Positions 8,275-16,024 of a stretch of DNA of 64,000 nt are shown piece after piece (position 1 is the stretch's first letter; every line of letters starts with the position of its first letter). The stretch is taken from the NCBI RefSeq assembly GCF_023101145.1, contig NZ_CP073714.1, positions 3,720,001 to 3,784,000 of the forward strand, given 5' to 3'. The notes under the pieces were generated by a model. It searched no databases. It was not told the DNA's origin and was given only the letters and a program-made list of their open reading frames with translations. This DNA is from Paenibacillus pabuli. GTDB lineage: Bacteria; Bacillota; Bacilli; Paenibacillales; Paenibacillaceae. A program made the position numbers and the translations under genes.

Positions 8275-9522
8275 ATGTCGATGTCCAACTATAAAGAGTT
8301 GTCCCCTTCCTTGCGGACGATCATGACACCGGGGCCAGTTGAAGTCGATCCCAGAGTGCTGCGGGCATTGTCCTTCCCGATTCTGGGGCAGTTTGATCCG
8401 GAGTTCACTTCCCTGATGAATGAAACGATGGCGATGCTGCGTGAACTGTACATGACAGATAATAAATGGTGTTATCCGGTAGATGGCACATCCCGCTCAG
8501 GTATTGAAGCTATGCTGGTCAGCCTAATTGAGCCGGGGGACAAGGTGCTGGTCCCGATCTATGGACGGTTCGGGCATCTGTTAGTTGAAATATCGGAACG
8601 TTGTGGAGCCGAGGTTATCTTTTTTGAAACAGAGTGGGGAACGGTATTTGATCCCGAAGAGGTAATCAAGGCGATCCACACACACAAGCCGAGTCTGGTC
8701 GCAATGGTTCATGGCGAGACTTCAACGGGGCAAATGCAGCCTCTCGCGGAGATTGGCAAAGCCTGTCGTGAGCTCGATATTTTACTACTGATTGATGCGG
8801 TAGCCACTATTGGCGGTACACCTGTCGAGACAGATGTCTGGCATCTGGATGCAGTGATGGGTGGAACGCAGAAGTGTTTGTCTGTTCCATCCGGGATGGC
8901 GCCATTAACATATAACAGCCGTGTGGAGAAGAAACTGATGAGTCGTAAAACCGTCGAACGGGGTCTCCGGGATGCAACCAGTGCTCGGGCTGAAGGACGC
9001 ACGATTGCTAGCAATTATTTTGACCTCAGCCAATTGCAGGACTACTGGAGTTCGGCACGGTTGAACCATCATACGGAAGCTACTTCGATGCTCTACGGTC
9101 TTCACGAAGGACTGCGGATTTTGCTTCAGGAAGGTCTGGATGCCCGTTTCCAGAGACATCGGATGAATGAACGTGCATTAGTCGCGGGAATTCAGGGCAT
9201 GGGGCTCAAACTGTATGGAAACATATCCAGCAAACTTCCTGTAGTCACTTGTATCGAAATTCCGGACGGCATTGACGGTGAGTCGGTACGCAGTATGCTT
9301 CTGAATGATTTTAGTATTGAGATTGCGAGTTCGTTCGGACCATTAAAAGGAAAGATTTGGCGAATAGGCACGATGGGCTTCAGCTGTCAGCGCAAAAATG
9401 TACTGCATGTGCTGGGTGCTTTGGAAGCTGTCCTGCTACGACATCGCCATGCATTGCCAGCAGGTGAAGCAGTGCAGGCGGCGCTGGATGTGTATGCCGG
9501 GAAGGAGGGCGCCTTATGTTGA
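8275..9522 (+). CDS. pucG: (S)-ureidoglycine-glyoxylate aminotransferase
   Basis: This PLP-dependent class V aminotransferase moves the amino group of ureidoglycine to glyoxylate, giving glycine and oxalurate (PucG in B. subtilis). The 415 residues match the B. subtilis enzyme. The substrate-loop start TPGPVEVDP, the PLP aspartate in LLIDAVATIGG and the Schiff-base Lys200 in GGTQKCLSVPSG are all present. It starts 7 nt after allC; ATG 8275 and ATG 8281 are both possible starts. Serine-pyruvate or alanine-glyoxylate aminotransferases are close relatives, but the operon context favours PucG. Its oxalurate product links it to the next gene. Confidence 0.92.
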   Translation: MSMSNYKELSPSLRTIMTPGPVEVDPRVLRALSFPILGQFDPEFTSLMNETMAMLRELYMTDNKWCYPVDGTSRSGIEAMLVSLIEPGDKVLVPIYGRFGHLLVEISERCGAEVIFFETEWGTVFDPEEVIKAIHTHKPSLVAMVHGETSTGQMQPLAEIGKACRELDILLLIDAVATIGGTPVETDVWHLDAVMGGTQKCLSVPSGMAPLTYNSRVEKKLMSRKTVERGLRDATSARAEGRTIASNYFDLSQLQDYWSSARLNHHTEATSMLYGLHEGLRILLQEGLDARFQRHRMNERALVAGIQGMGLKLYGNISSKLPVVTCIEIPDGIDGESVRSMLLNDFSIEIASSFGPLKGKIWRIGTMGFSCQRKNVLHVLGALEAVLLRHRHALPAGEAVQAALDVYAGKEGALC

Positions 9523-11111
9523 ACCAGATGCCGATATCCAGGGAGGTGATGGTCACCTCCCCTCATTATTTGGCGAGTGCGGTTGGCAGTTCAATTCTCT
9601 CGCAGGGTGGCAACGCTTATGATGCCGCTGTTGCGGTTAGTGCTGTATTGGGCGTAGTCTATCCCCACATGACAGGGCTTGGCGGAGATGCCTTCTTTCT
9701 GATTCACGACGGAGCAAGTGGCGAAATAACGGCCTACAACGGAAGCGGTCGTTCGGCAGCAGGCATTCATGCTGACACGTTCAAAGCAATGGGGATGAGC
9801 GCCATTCCTCAGCGAGGCGTCCTTAGTGCGATTACTGTTCCTGGAATGGTCGATGCCTGGTGGGAAGTCTGGTCCCGCTATGGGAAGTTAAAATGGGAAG
9901 AGATACTTGAACCAGCTGCGCAATATGCAGAAAAAGGATGCCCTGTATCCCGAAATCTGCGCCAGTGGATGGAACGTGATGAGGATTTCATTATGGGGCA
10001 TACACCGCTGCGAGCGGTATTTGCCCCGTTGAGTACACTTTTGCAGGAAGGCGATCTGCTCTTGCAGCCTGAACTGGCCTCATCCATTCGCCTAATTCAG
10101 GCAGGTGGACGCGATGTTTTTTATACCGGTAAACTGGCAGAGCAGCTAACTTCGGCAATTTGTGAGGATGGCGGCATGCTTACCCCAGCGGATTTCGCGG
10201 CTCACAAGGGAGAGTGGGTGAAACCGGTCAGCACCGACTACCGTGGTTATCAAGTTCACCAGATGCCGCCCAATTCACAGGGATTCTCCATGCTGATGAT
10301 GCTAAATATGCTGGAGCATATTGATCTTTCTTCTGTGGCGCGAACGTCCCCAGAGTTCTATCACCTGATGGCTGAAGTGGTGAAAAAGGCTTTTCGTGAC
10401 CGCGATAGTTATCTCACGGACCCGGAGTTCAGGGATATTCCGTTGGAAAATCTGTTATCCAAGGTTTACGGAGACGAATTGTGGAGCGAGATTCAGTCTG
10501 CTCCAGCTGTGGCACAGCCTTTTCTGTCCAAAACGATGGGTCAGGATACGGCTTATGCGGCAATTGTAGACAATGAAGGCAACGCCGTCTCATTTATTCA
10601 GAGTCTGTACTTTGACTTTGGCGCTGCTTATGTACCGGGAAATACGGGTGTGATCATGCAGAATCGCGGTTCCTTTTTCTCGCTTGATTCGAAGGACGCC
10701 AACGTACTGGAACCGAACAAACGCTCATTCCACACCCTAATGCCAGGACTTGTCACTCGTAACGGAAAACCTTATTTGCTCGTTGGCACACAAGGTGGCG
10801 AGGGTCAGCCCCAGACACAGTTATCGGTTCTAACGGGTGTGCTGGACTATGGTCTGAACATTCAGGAGGCGATCGGTCTACCGCGTTGGGTGTATGGACG
10901 CACGTGGGGTGAAGAAGGTGACACGATGCGAGTAGAGAACCGCTATCATGACGACGTATGTAACACGCTTGCCCGATGGGGGCATAATGTCGAAGCCAGA
11001 GCACCGTGGGATGGGATTATGGGGCAGTCACAAGGGATTGTTATCCATGAAAATGGCATGATTAGCGGGGCAGCAGATCCCAGAGGAGACGGCATGGCTA
11101 TCGGGTGGTAA
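9516..11111 (+). CDS. Gamma-glutamyltranspeptidase-like Ntn hydrolase (possible oxamate amidohydrolase, HpxW-like)
   Basis: This is a 531-residue member of the gamma-glutamyltransferase superfamily that should autocleave before a catalytic threonine; Thr345 in GQDTAYAAIVD is the likely nucleophile. GGNAYDAAVA, the GLGGDAFFL region and late GTQGGEGQPQ are family motifs. No signal peptide is visible, so it is probably cytoplasmic, unlike true glutathione-degrading GGT. It overlaps the 3' end of pucG by 7 nt and is thus a member of the allantoin operon. In Klebsiella the related HpxW hydrolyses oxamate to oxalate and ammonia in oxalurate catabolism. PucG makes oxalurate, so a similar job is a reasonable inference, but a role in glutathione or gamma-glutamyl compounds is not excluded. 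Confidence 0.85.
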   Translation: MLNQMPISREVMVTSPHYLASAVGSSILSQGGNAYDAAVAVSAVLGVVYPHMTGLGGDAFFLIHDGASGEITAYNGSGRSAAGIHADTFKAMGMSAIPQRGVLSAITVPGMVDAWWEVWSRYGKLKWEEILEPAAQYAEKGCPVSRNLRQWMERDEDFIMGHTPLRAVFAPLSTLLQEGDLLLQPELASSIRLIQAGGRDVFYTGKLAEQLTSAICEDGGMLTPADFAAHKGEWVKPVSTDYRGYQVHQMPPNSQGFSMLMMLNMLEHIDLSSVARTSPEFYHLMAEVVKKAFRDRDSYLTDPEFRDIPLENLLSKVYGDELWSEIQSAPAVAQPFLSKTMGQDTAYAAIVDNEGNAVSFIQSLYFDFGAAYVPGNTGVIMQNRGSFFSLDSKDANVLEPNKRSFHTLMPGLVTRNGKPYLLVGTQGGEGQPQTQLSVLTGVLDYGLNIQEAIGLPRWVYGRTWGEEGDTMRVENRYHDDVCNTLARWGHNVEARAPWDGIMGQSQGIVIHENGMISGAADPRGDGMAIGW

Positions 11112-11365
11112 TTTCCTTTCCTTCGACGATAACGGAGAGCGTGGAGCCTGAAGCGTTAACGAACATGAGACACGTTGTATCGGATTTCAGGGACGTTCCT
11201 CGCATTTTCTCATGAGATTTCAGGAAATACCGTATCTGGTATTCTTTACGCTTGAAAAAAGAGGGCCTTGAGCCAAATGAGACGTCCCAGGTTCCTTGGA
11301 AAATCGTATATATCCTTTAGTTGTACTTATTATAGATACGTTAGATATAGATAGGGGAGATTATC

Positions 11366-12688
11366 ATGGGAACGATCCTGCTGAAAGGCGCACAGCTCGT
11401 CACAATGAATGCAGAAGAGGATGTATTTACGGGCGATTTGTTAATTGAAGATAACAAGATCAAAGAAATTGCAGAGCATATTGATGTTCAGGCAGATCAG
11501 GTCATTGATGCTCGAGGCAAAGTGCTGCTGCCAGGTTTTATCCAGACGCATATTCATCTGTGTCAGACCTTGTTCCGCGGGCGTGCGGACGATCTGGAAC
11601 TGATGGATTGGCTTCGACAACGCATCTGGCCGCTTGAGGCAGCGCATGATGAGGAATCAGTCTACTACTCGGCGATGCTCGGCTTGGGCGAATTGATCTC
11701 CAGCGGTACAACGACCATATTGGATATGGAGACGGTGCATCATACCGACTCGGCTTTTCAGGCGATGGCACAGAGCGGCATTCGGGTGATTTCCGGTAAA
11801 GTGATGATGGATCACGGGGATGAAGTTCCTGAACCGCTGCGTGAAAATACGGCTGCCTCGCTGCAGCAGAGTGTCGATTTGCTGGAGAAATGGAACGGAT
11901 TTGGCGGTGGGCGCATTCAGTATGCGTTTTGTCCACGCTTCGTCGTCTCGTGCACCGAGGAATTATTGGTTGAGGTTCGTGACCTGTCGAATAAGTATCA
12001 TGTGAAAGTGCACACCCATGCCTCCGAAAATCGTGGCGAGATTGAACTGGTTGAGCACGAACGTGGCATGCGCAACATTGTCTATCTGGATCATATCGGT
12101 CTGGCTACGCCGAGATTGGTGCTTGCCCACTGTGTGTGGTTGAGTGAGGAAGAGAAGGAGATTATTCGCAAACGCGGTGTAAAAGTCACCCATTGTCCCG
12201 GATCGAATATGAAACTGTCCTCGGGTATTGCGGATATTCCTGATCTGCTGAATCGCCAGATTGCTGTAGGGATTGGTGCCGATGGTGCACCTTGTAACAA
12301 CAATCTGGATATGTTTCAGGAGATGCGCCTCACTGCGCTTATTCAGAAGGTGCCACATGGCCCAACGGTGATGGATGCCCGGACGGTGCTGCGCATGGCA
12401 ACAATGGGTGGAGCAGAAGTGTTAGGCATGTCCAAGGAAATCGGCAGTCTGGAGGTGGGTAAAAAGGCAGATATGCTGCTGCTGGATCTGGATGATTTCC
12501 ATACCTATCCTTCCTATGAGACCGATGTGTACTCCCGTGTAGTCTATTCCGCAACGCGCAGCTGTGTGGACACCGTTATTATTGATGGAAGCATCGTGCT
12601 CAAAAATCGGAAGATTCAAACGATTGATCGTGGCATCGTGCTTCGTGAATCGGATAAAAGTATTGCCAGATTGATGACACGCATCTAA
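11366..12688 (+). CDS. TRZ/ATZ-family aminohydrolase, probable purine-ring deaminase
   Basis: This is a 440-residue zinc amidohydrolase of the guanine deaminase / 5'-deoxyadenosine deaminase / chlorohydrolase group. Metal-ligand motifs are complete: HIHLCQTLFRG near residue 57, HTHASE, the LAHCVWL histidine, and GIGADGAPCNN with the active-site aspartate. The exact substrate cannot be read from sequence. Position between the allantoin operon and the xanthine dehydrogenase genes suggests deamination of guanine, 8-oxoguanine or a related base into the urate pathway. B. subtilis uses an unrelated cytidine-deaminase-fold GuaD, so this would be a replacement. It has its own good ribosome-binding site (AGGGGAG). 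The 254-nt gap before it holds no clear terminator or recognised riboswitch. Confidence 0.85.
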   Translation: MGTILLKGAQLVTMNAEEDVFTGDLLIEDNKIKEIAEHIDVQADQVIDARGKVLLPGFIQTHIHLCQTLFRGRADDLELMDWLRQRIWPLEAAHDEESVYYSAMLGLGELISSGTTTILDMETVHHTDSAFQAMAQSGIRVISGKVMMDHGDEVPEPLRENTAASLQQSVDLLEKWNGFGGGRIQYAFCPRFVVSCTEELLVEVRDLSNKYHVKVHTHASENRGEIELVEHERGMRNIVYLDHIGLATPRLVLAHCVWLSEEEKEIIRKRGVKVTHCPGSNMKLSSGIADIPDLLNRQIAVGIGADGAPCNNNLDMFQEMRLTALIQKVPHGPTVMDARTVLRMATMGGAEVLGMSKEIGSLEVGKKADMLLLDLDDFHTYPSYETDVYSRVVYSATRSCVDTVIIDGSIVLKNRKIQTIDRGIVLRESDKSIARLMTRI

Positions 12689-12807
12689 TCGAATCCAACC
12701 GGAAGAAGCTTACCAAGACTACTATCTGAACTGAAGTTGGGTATTCAACTTTCACTTGGAAGCTCTGATTCACCTCTTCGGATCCTAATCCTGAAAGGAT
12801 GGAGACA

Positions 12808-14121
12808 ATGATGGAAATGCATGATCTGTGTGCAATTGCAGCGCGGGAACCGCGCTGTGTACTCGCAACAGCGGTTAAGGTAGAAGGTCATGCTTACCGT
12901 AAGCAGGGGGTCTCTATGCTTTTGACTGGAGAAGGTGAAATGTATGGCAGTATCAGTCCCGGTTGTCTGGAGAGTGATCTGCAGGCCCGGGTGGAACGTG
13001 TGCTGGATACAGGGCAGCTGGAATTCGTAGAGTATGATATGCGTCCCGAAGATGATCTGTCCTGGGGGGGAACAATTGGCTGCGGCGGGTTAATTATAGT
13101 GCTGCTGGAACCGGTTTGTAGTGAACTCAGGGCAGCTATGGCCCATATGCATACGTGTTTTCAATCCGGATCAGCCGTGGAATTCACCCGTTCGTTTTAC
13201 AATCGCTACACAAGGATTCATTATATGATAAAGCTCGCTGGGGATGCAGAAAGCCGGACATCCTTGCGCACTTCGCTGATAGCCAAAGAGGGAGGTGCCG
13301 GGATGAAGGCAGGACCCGCATTCGATGAAGAGCATGGAACTCACCATTTCGACTTCACCTGGAACATGGACATAGAAGGCGGTCCAAAAAAGGCCATAGA
13401 ATCGCCTCAAAAACCAATAGATACACTGGTTACAGCGAACACACCGCGCCTTTCGTTGGTCGTTATTCATCCGTCTGAATCTGGTTCGGTCGCATCTGAT
13501 TTTGAAAAGAGTGATTTCCAGAGGGATGGATTGACTGAGGCAGAGCGGTGGGATATCCCCCTACTGATCTCTGCAAAATATGTGCCAAAACCCCGTCTGA
13601 TTATTGTTGGGGCCGGAAATGATGTGATTCCTGTCGCCCGTCTGGGCCAATCAGCAGGATTTCGTGTGGTCGTAGCTGATTGGCGAGAAACTTTGTGCAC
13701 AACTGAACGGTTTCCGGGTGTTGAGCTTGTCCGCGGTTTCCCTCATGAGATCATGCCTGTACTGGATATCCAAAGCGGGGATTATATCATATTGATGAGT
13801 CATCATTTTCCGAGAGAACGGGAGTTCCTTGAATTGCTTGAAGATCGAAACTATGCATACCTTGGCATTATGGGCTCCAGAACACGTACAGCACGCTTGC
13901 TGAACGATCTCCCCCCACTAAAACATTTGCATTCACCCGTCGGCTTGACCATTGGTGCCGACGGACCGGAAGAGATCGCAATCAGTATCGCAGCAGAACT
14001 TATTGCTTGCAAACGTGCGGCATCTGCCGCAGAAAATGTTTACGTACAGAGGGGGATTGTGCATGCGACTGACGGGCATAGTGCTAGCAGCAGGGAAGAG
14101 CAGCCGACTGGGTCGGGATAA
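12808..14121 (+). CDS. pucA: XdhC/CoxI-family maturation factor for xanthine dehydrogenase
   Basis: XdhC-family proteins bind molybdenum cofactor, help its sulfuration and insert it into xanthine dehydrogenase. The N-terminal XdhC/CoxI domain (about 1-115, with GSISPGCLES and GCGG) is followed by a divergent insert of about 130 residues. A C-terminal Rossmann-like XdhC domain follows, with PRLIIVGAGNDVIPVARLG and YLGIMGSRTRTARLL. The order pucA-pucB-pucC-pucD-pucE is the same as in B. subtilis. Start choice is uncertain among ATG 12799, 12808 and 12811; the AAAGGA at about 12794 suits 12808. Its 3' end overlaps pucB by 59 nt. Confidence 0.88.
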   Translation: MMEMHDLCAIAAREPRCVLATAVKVEGHAYRKQGVSMLLTGEGEMYGSISPGCLESDLQARVERVLDTGQLEFVEYDMRPEDDLSWGGTIGCGGLIIVLLEPVCSELRAAMAHMHTCFQSGSAVEFTRSFYNRYTRIHYMIKLAGDAESRTSLRTSLIAKEGGAGMKAGPAFDEEHGTHHFDFTWNMDIEGGPKKAIESPQKPIDTLVTANTPRLSLVVIHPSESGSVASDFEKSDFQRDGLTEAERWDIPLLISAKYVPKPRLIIVGAGNDVIPVARLGQSAGFRVVVADWRETLCTTERFPGVELVRGFPHEIMPVLDIQSGDYIILMSHHFPREREFLELLEDRNYAYLGIMGSRTRTARLLNDLPPLKHLHSPVGLTIGADGPEEIAISIAAELIACKRAASAAENVYVQRGIVHATDGHSASSREEQPTGSG

Positions 14122-14716
14122 ACTGTCTATTGTCATGCCTGATGGAAAGTGTTTGGCTGCCTGGACCTTGGAAGCTGCCTTAAATTCGGATTTGGAGCAG
14201 ATCATCTGTGTGGTCAAACCTGAGGATTCATTGGCGTGGATTCCCTCTGTACACCTCAATGTTGCTTCGTATAGCATAACACCCATTACTCCTGATACGA
14301 GGACGAGGCTTCGTATTGCAATCTGTACCGATTATGCGTATGGCATGGCCATGTCTCTTCAATGTGGCATTTTGTCTGCCATGGCGTACCGAACAGAAGG
14401 TGTGATGGTGATCCTGGCAGATCAACCGTTATTGCAGGCGCAGGATATAAACAGGGTTGCTGAGGCGTTAGCCGCCAACAAGCGATGTGATTATGCAGCA
14501 GCTACGGACGGAGAAGGGGGCAAACCTCCCGTAGCCTTTCGCGAGCATATGTTAGGGCCTCTTTTGTCCCTCAGTGGAGATGAGGGAGCGCGAAGGATTA
14601 TGCTTAACAGCAAATATGCAGGTACGCATGTATCGTTGTCCGATTATTGCTTCTGGGACGCAGATACCGAACCAGAGCTGGAGCGTATTTTGGATTATGT
14701 GAATGGATTAAGTTAA
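14063..14716 (+). CDS. pucB: Molybdenum cofactor cytidylyltransferase-like protein
   Basis: This is a 217-residue MobA/MocA-like nucleotidyltransferase that probably converts molybdopterin to its cytosine dinucleotide form for xanthine dehydrogenase. The N-terminal LAAGKSSRLGRDK is the nucleotide-binding signature. LADQPLL is the metal-binding region, and DEGARRIM occurs near the end. The ATG at 14063 is preceded by GAGGGGG and starts inside the 3' end of pucA, implying translational coupling. Longer in-frame upstream codons would only extend into pucA and have no ribosome-binding site. The stop codon sits in a short pentanucleotide repeat (TTAAG). Confidence 0.88.
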   Translation: MRLTGIVLAAGKSSRLGRDKLSIVMPDGKCLAAWTLEAALNSDLEQIICVVKPEDSLAWIPSVHLNVASYSITPITPDTRTRLRIAICTDYAYGMAMSLQCGILSAMAYRTEGVMVILADQPLLQAQDINRVAEALAANKRCDYAAATDGEGGKPPVAFREHMLGPLLSLSGDEGARRIMLNSKYAGTHVSLSDYCFWDADTEPELERILDYVNGLS

Positions 14717-14791
14717 GTTAAGTTAAGTTGAGTTAAATGCTGATCACAGCAGAAGGAGCGTGCTGCTCGTATATCGTTTTTGATGTAATCA

Positions 14792-14832
14792 GGTCAACCA
14801 GACCTTCTGGTTGGCCTCTTTATTGATTTTTT
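14792..14832 (+). terminator. Terminator after pucB
   Basis: GGTCAACCAGA (14792-14802) pairs with TCTGGTTGGCC (14806-14816) over a 3-nt loop with one wobble, followed by TCTTTATTGATTTTTT. It separates pucAB from pucCDE. The rest of the 323-nt gap holds the pucC promoter and no convincing gene. Confidence 0.85.
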
Positions 14833-14937
14833 CTGTGGGGAATGAATTAGCTTGTGTTAGATTTTGAGAGTAATTAATGCATCAGGCACAACTTGATCCA
14901 CGTATTTATACATTTATCCAAAATGATGTGAAGATAA

Positions 14938-14966
14938 TTGACGTAACTCTTGAAGTCCCATATGAT
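14938..14966 (+). promoter_or_regulatory. Sigma-A promoter of pucCDE
   Basis: TTGACG (14938-14943) and TATGAT (14961-14966) are separated by exactly 17 bp. This is the best promoter in the purine region and lies about 75 nt before the pucC start. TGATGTGAAG occurs a little upstream (14924-14933), only loosely resembling the TGATGTTAT of the pucR and uraD promoters. Confidence 0.7.
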
Positions 14967-15039
14967 TTGAACAATTATTTGGATCATTTGGTCATATCCA
15001 ACGTCCCGCAGATTCCAGGTAGAGAAGGGAGATGGAACG

Positions 15040-15954
15040 ATGGTCATGCCGGCATATGGATCCGGAGCTCAGCCAACGGTTTGGCTGCCCGTTAATTTGG
15101 AAGAACTTCAAGCATTGAAGAGTAAACTGTTCGGGAAATATTGTTTTGCTGCAGGGGCGACTTTATTACGCACCCAGTGGGAAGGTGGTCTTGTTCCAGT
15201 ACCTGAGCATATGATCAGTCTTGCTCGTATTCCAGGTGCGAGCGGCGTATATGTGGATGGAGAAGATTTGGTCATTGGAGCGCTGACGCGATTGAATCAA
15301 TGTGCCACAGACATTCAGCTGCAACAACTGCCCTTATTGCATTCCGCAGTGGACGCCATAGCTGCTCGATCTATTCGGAATGTGGCGACCATTGGCGGCA
15401 ACATCGTATCAGGAGTGGGTGACTCCATACCGGCTCTCCTTGTCTACGATGCACAGCTGCAATGGATAACGGACAGCGGTACGGAGTTCCGCAGTCTTTC
15501 ATCCTGGCTGAACGGTGGTCGTGACGGCAGTCGCAATCCGAATGATGTACTAATCGCCATTCATTTTCCGATGATGAGAAGGGCTATCCCAGATTCCCGT
15601 AGTGAACAGTCCTTAGTTGGGCGTGAGATTTCATTTTATCGTAAGCTGGGTCGGCGGGAGGCCTTTACAGCATCGCTGGTGACGATTGCATTTCACGGGG
15701 AAGTAGGTGCAGATGGCCGCTGGAATAAGATCGCGATCGCTGCAGGTGGAGGTTCAGGGATGGCAATGCGTCTTCCCGACGCGGAAAAGTTGCTCCTTGG
15801 TAGCGAGGCTTCTGTTATGCAGGCTTCAGCTCTCGCTGCAGCGGTTGAAACGGAGTTCGAGACTTATGGTGATGCATTCGCTACAGAACAGTACCGCAAA
15901 CAAACGGCAGGTAATATGCTCGGTGCCGGACTCTGGGAAGCACTTCGCTCATAG
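15040..15954 (+). CDS. pucC: Xanthine dehydrogenase, FAD-binding subunit
   Basis: This 304-residue subunit carries FAD and passes electrons from the iron-sulfur subunit to NAD. The CoxM/XdhB fold is indicated by FAAGATLLRTQWEGG near the start and by IRNVATIGGNIVSGVGDSIP, the FAD-binding signature. A C-terminal CO-dehydrogenase flavoprotein domain ends in YRKQTAGNMLGAGL. The start at ATG 15040 has AAGGGAG eight bases upstream; MPAY at 15046 is a weaker alternative. It is the first gene of a three-gene unit with the molybdenum and iron-sulfur subunits. Confidence 0.93.
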   Translation: MVMPAYGSGAQPTVWLPVNLEELQALKSKLFGKYCFAAGATLLRTQWEGGLVPVPEHMISLARIPGASGVYVDGEDLVIGALTRLNQCATDIQLQQLPLLHSAVDAIAARSIRNVATIGGNIVSGVGDSIPALLVYDAQLQWITDSGTEFRSLSSWLNGGRDGSRNPNDVLIAIHFPMMRRAIPDSRSEQSLVGREISFYRKLGRREAFTASLVTIAFHGEVGADGRWNKIAIAAGGGSGMAMRLPDAEKLLLGSEASVMQASALAAAVETEFETYGDAFATEQYRKQTAGNMLGAGLWEALRS

Positions 15955-16024
15955 AAGAGAACCGATTTGGAGAAGTGAAGCGTAAGCCTAACTGCTTTCT
16001 GGGGGGAGAAAGGGGAGAGATAGC

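Noticed and set aside
11112..11365. Possible purine riboswitch before the TRZ/ATZ deaminase
   Set aside because: I looked for the conserved purine riboswitch core and a following terminator stem and could not recognise them.
12715..12765. Terminator between the deaminase gene and pucA
   Set aside because: A GAAGTTG/CAACTTT pairing exists, but it is short and has no T run.
14877..15095. 72-codon open frame before pucC
   Set aside because: It contains the near-consensus pucC promoter and overlaps the pucC start in another frame; no ribosome-binding site.
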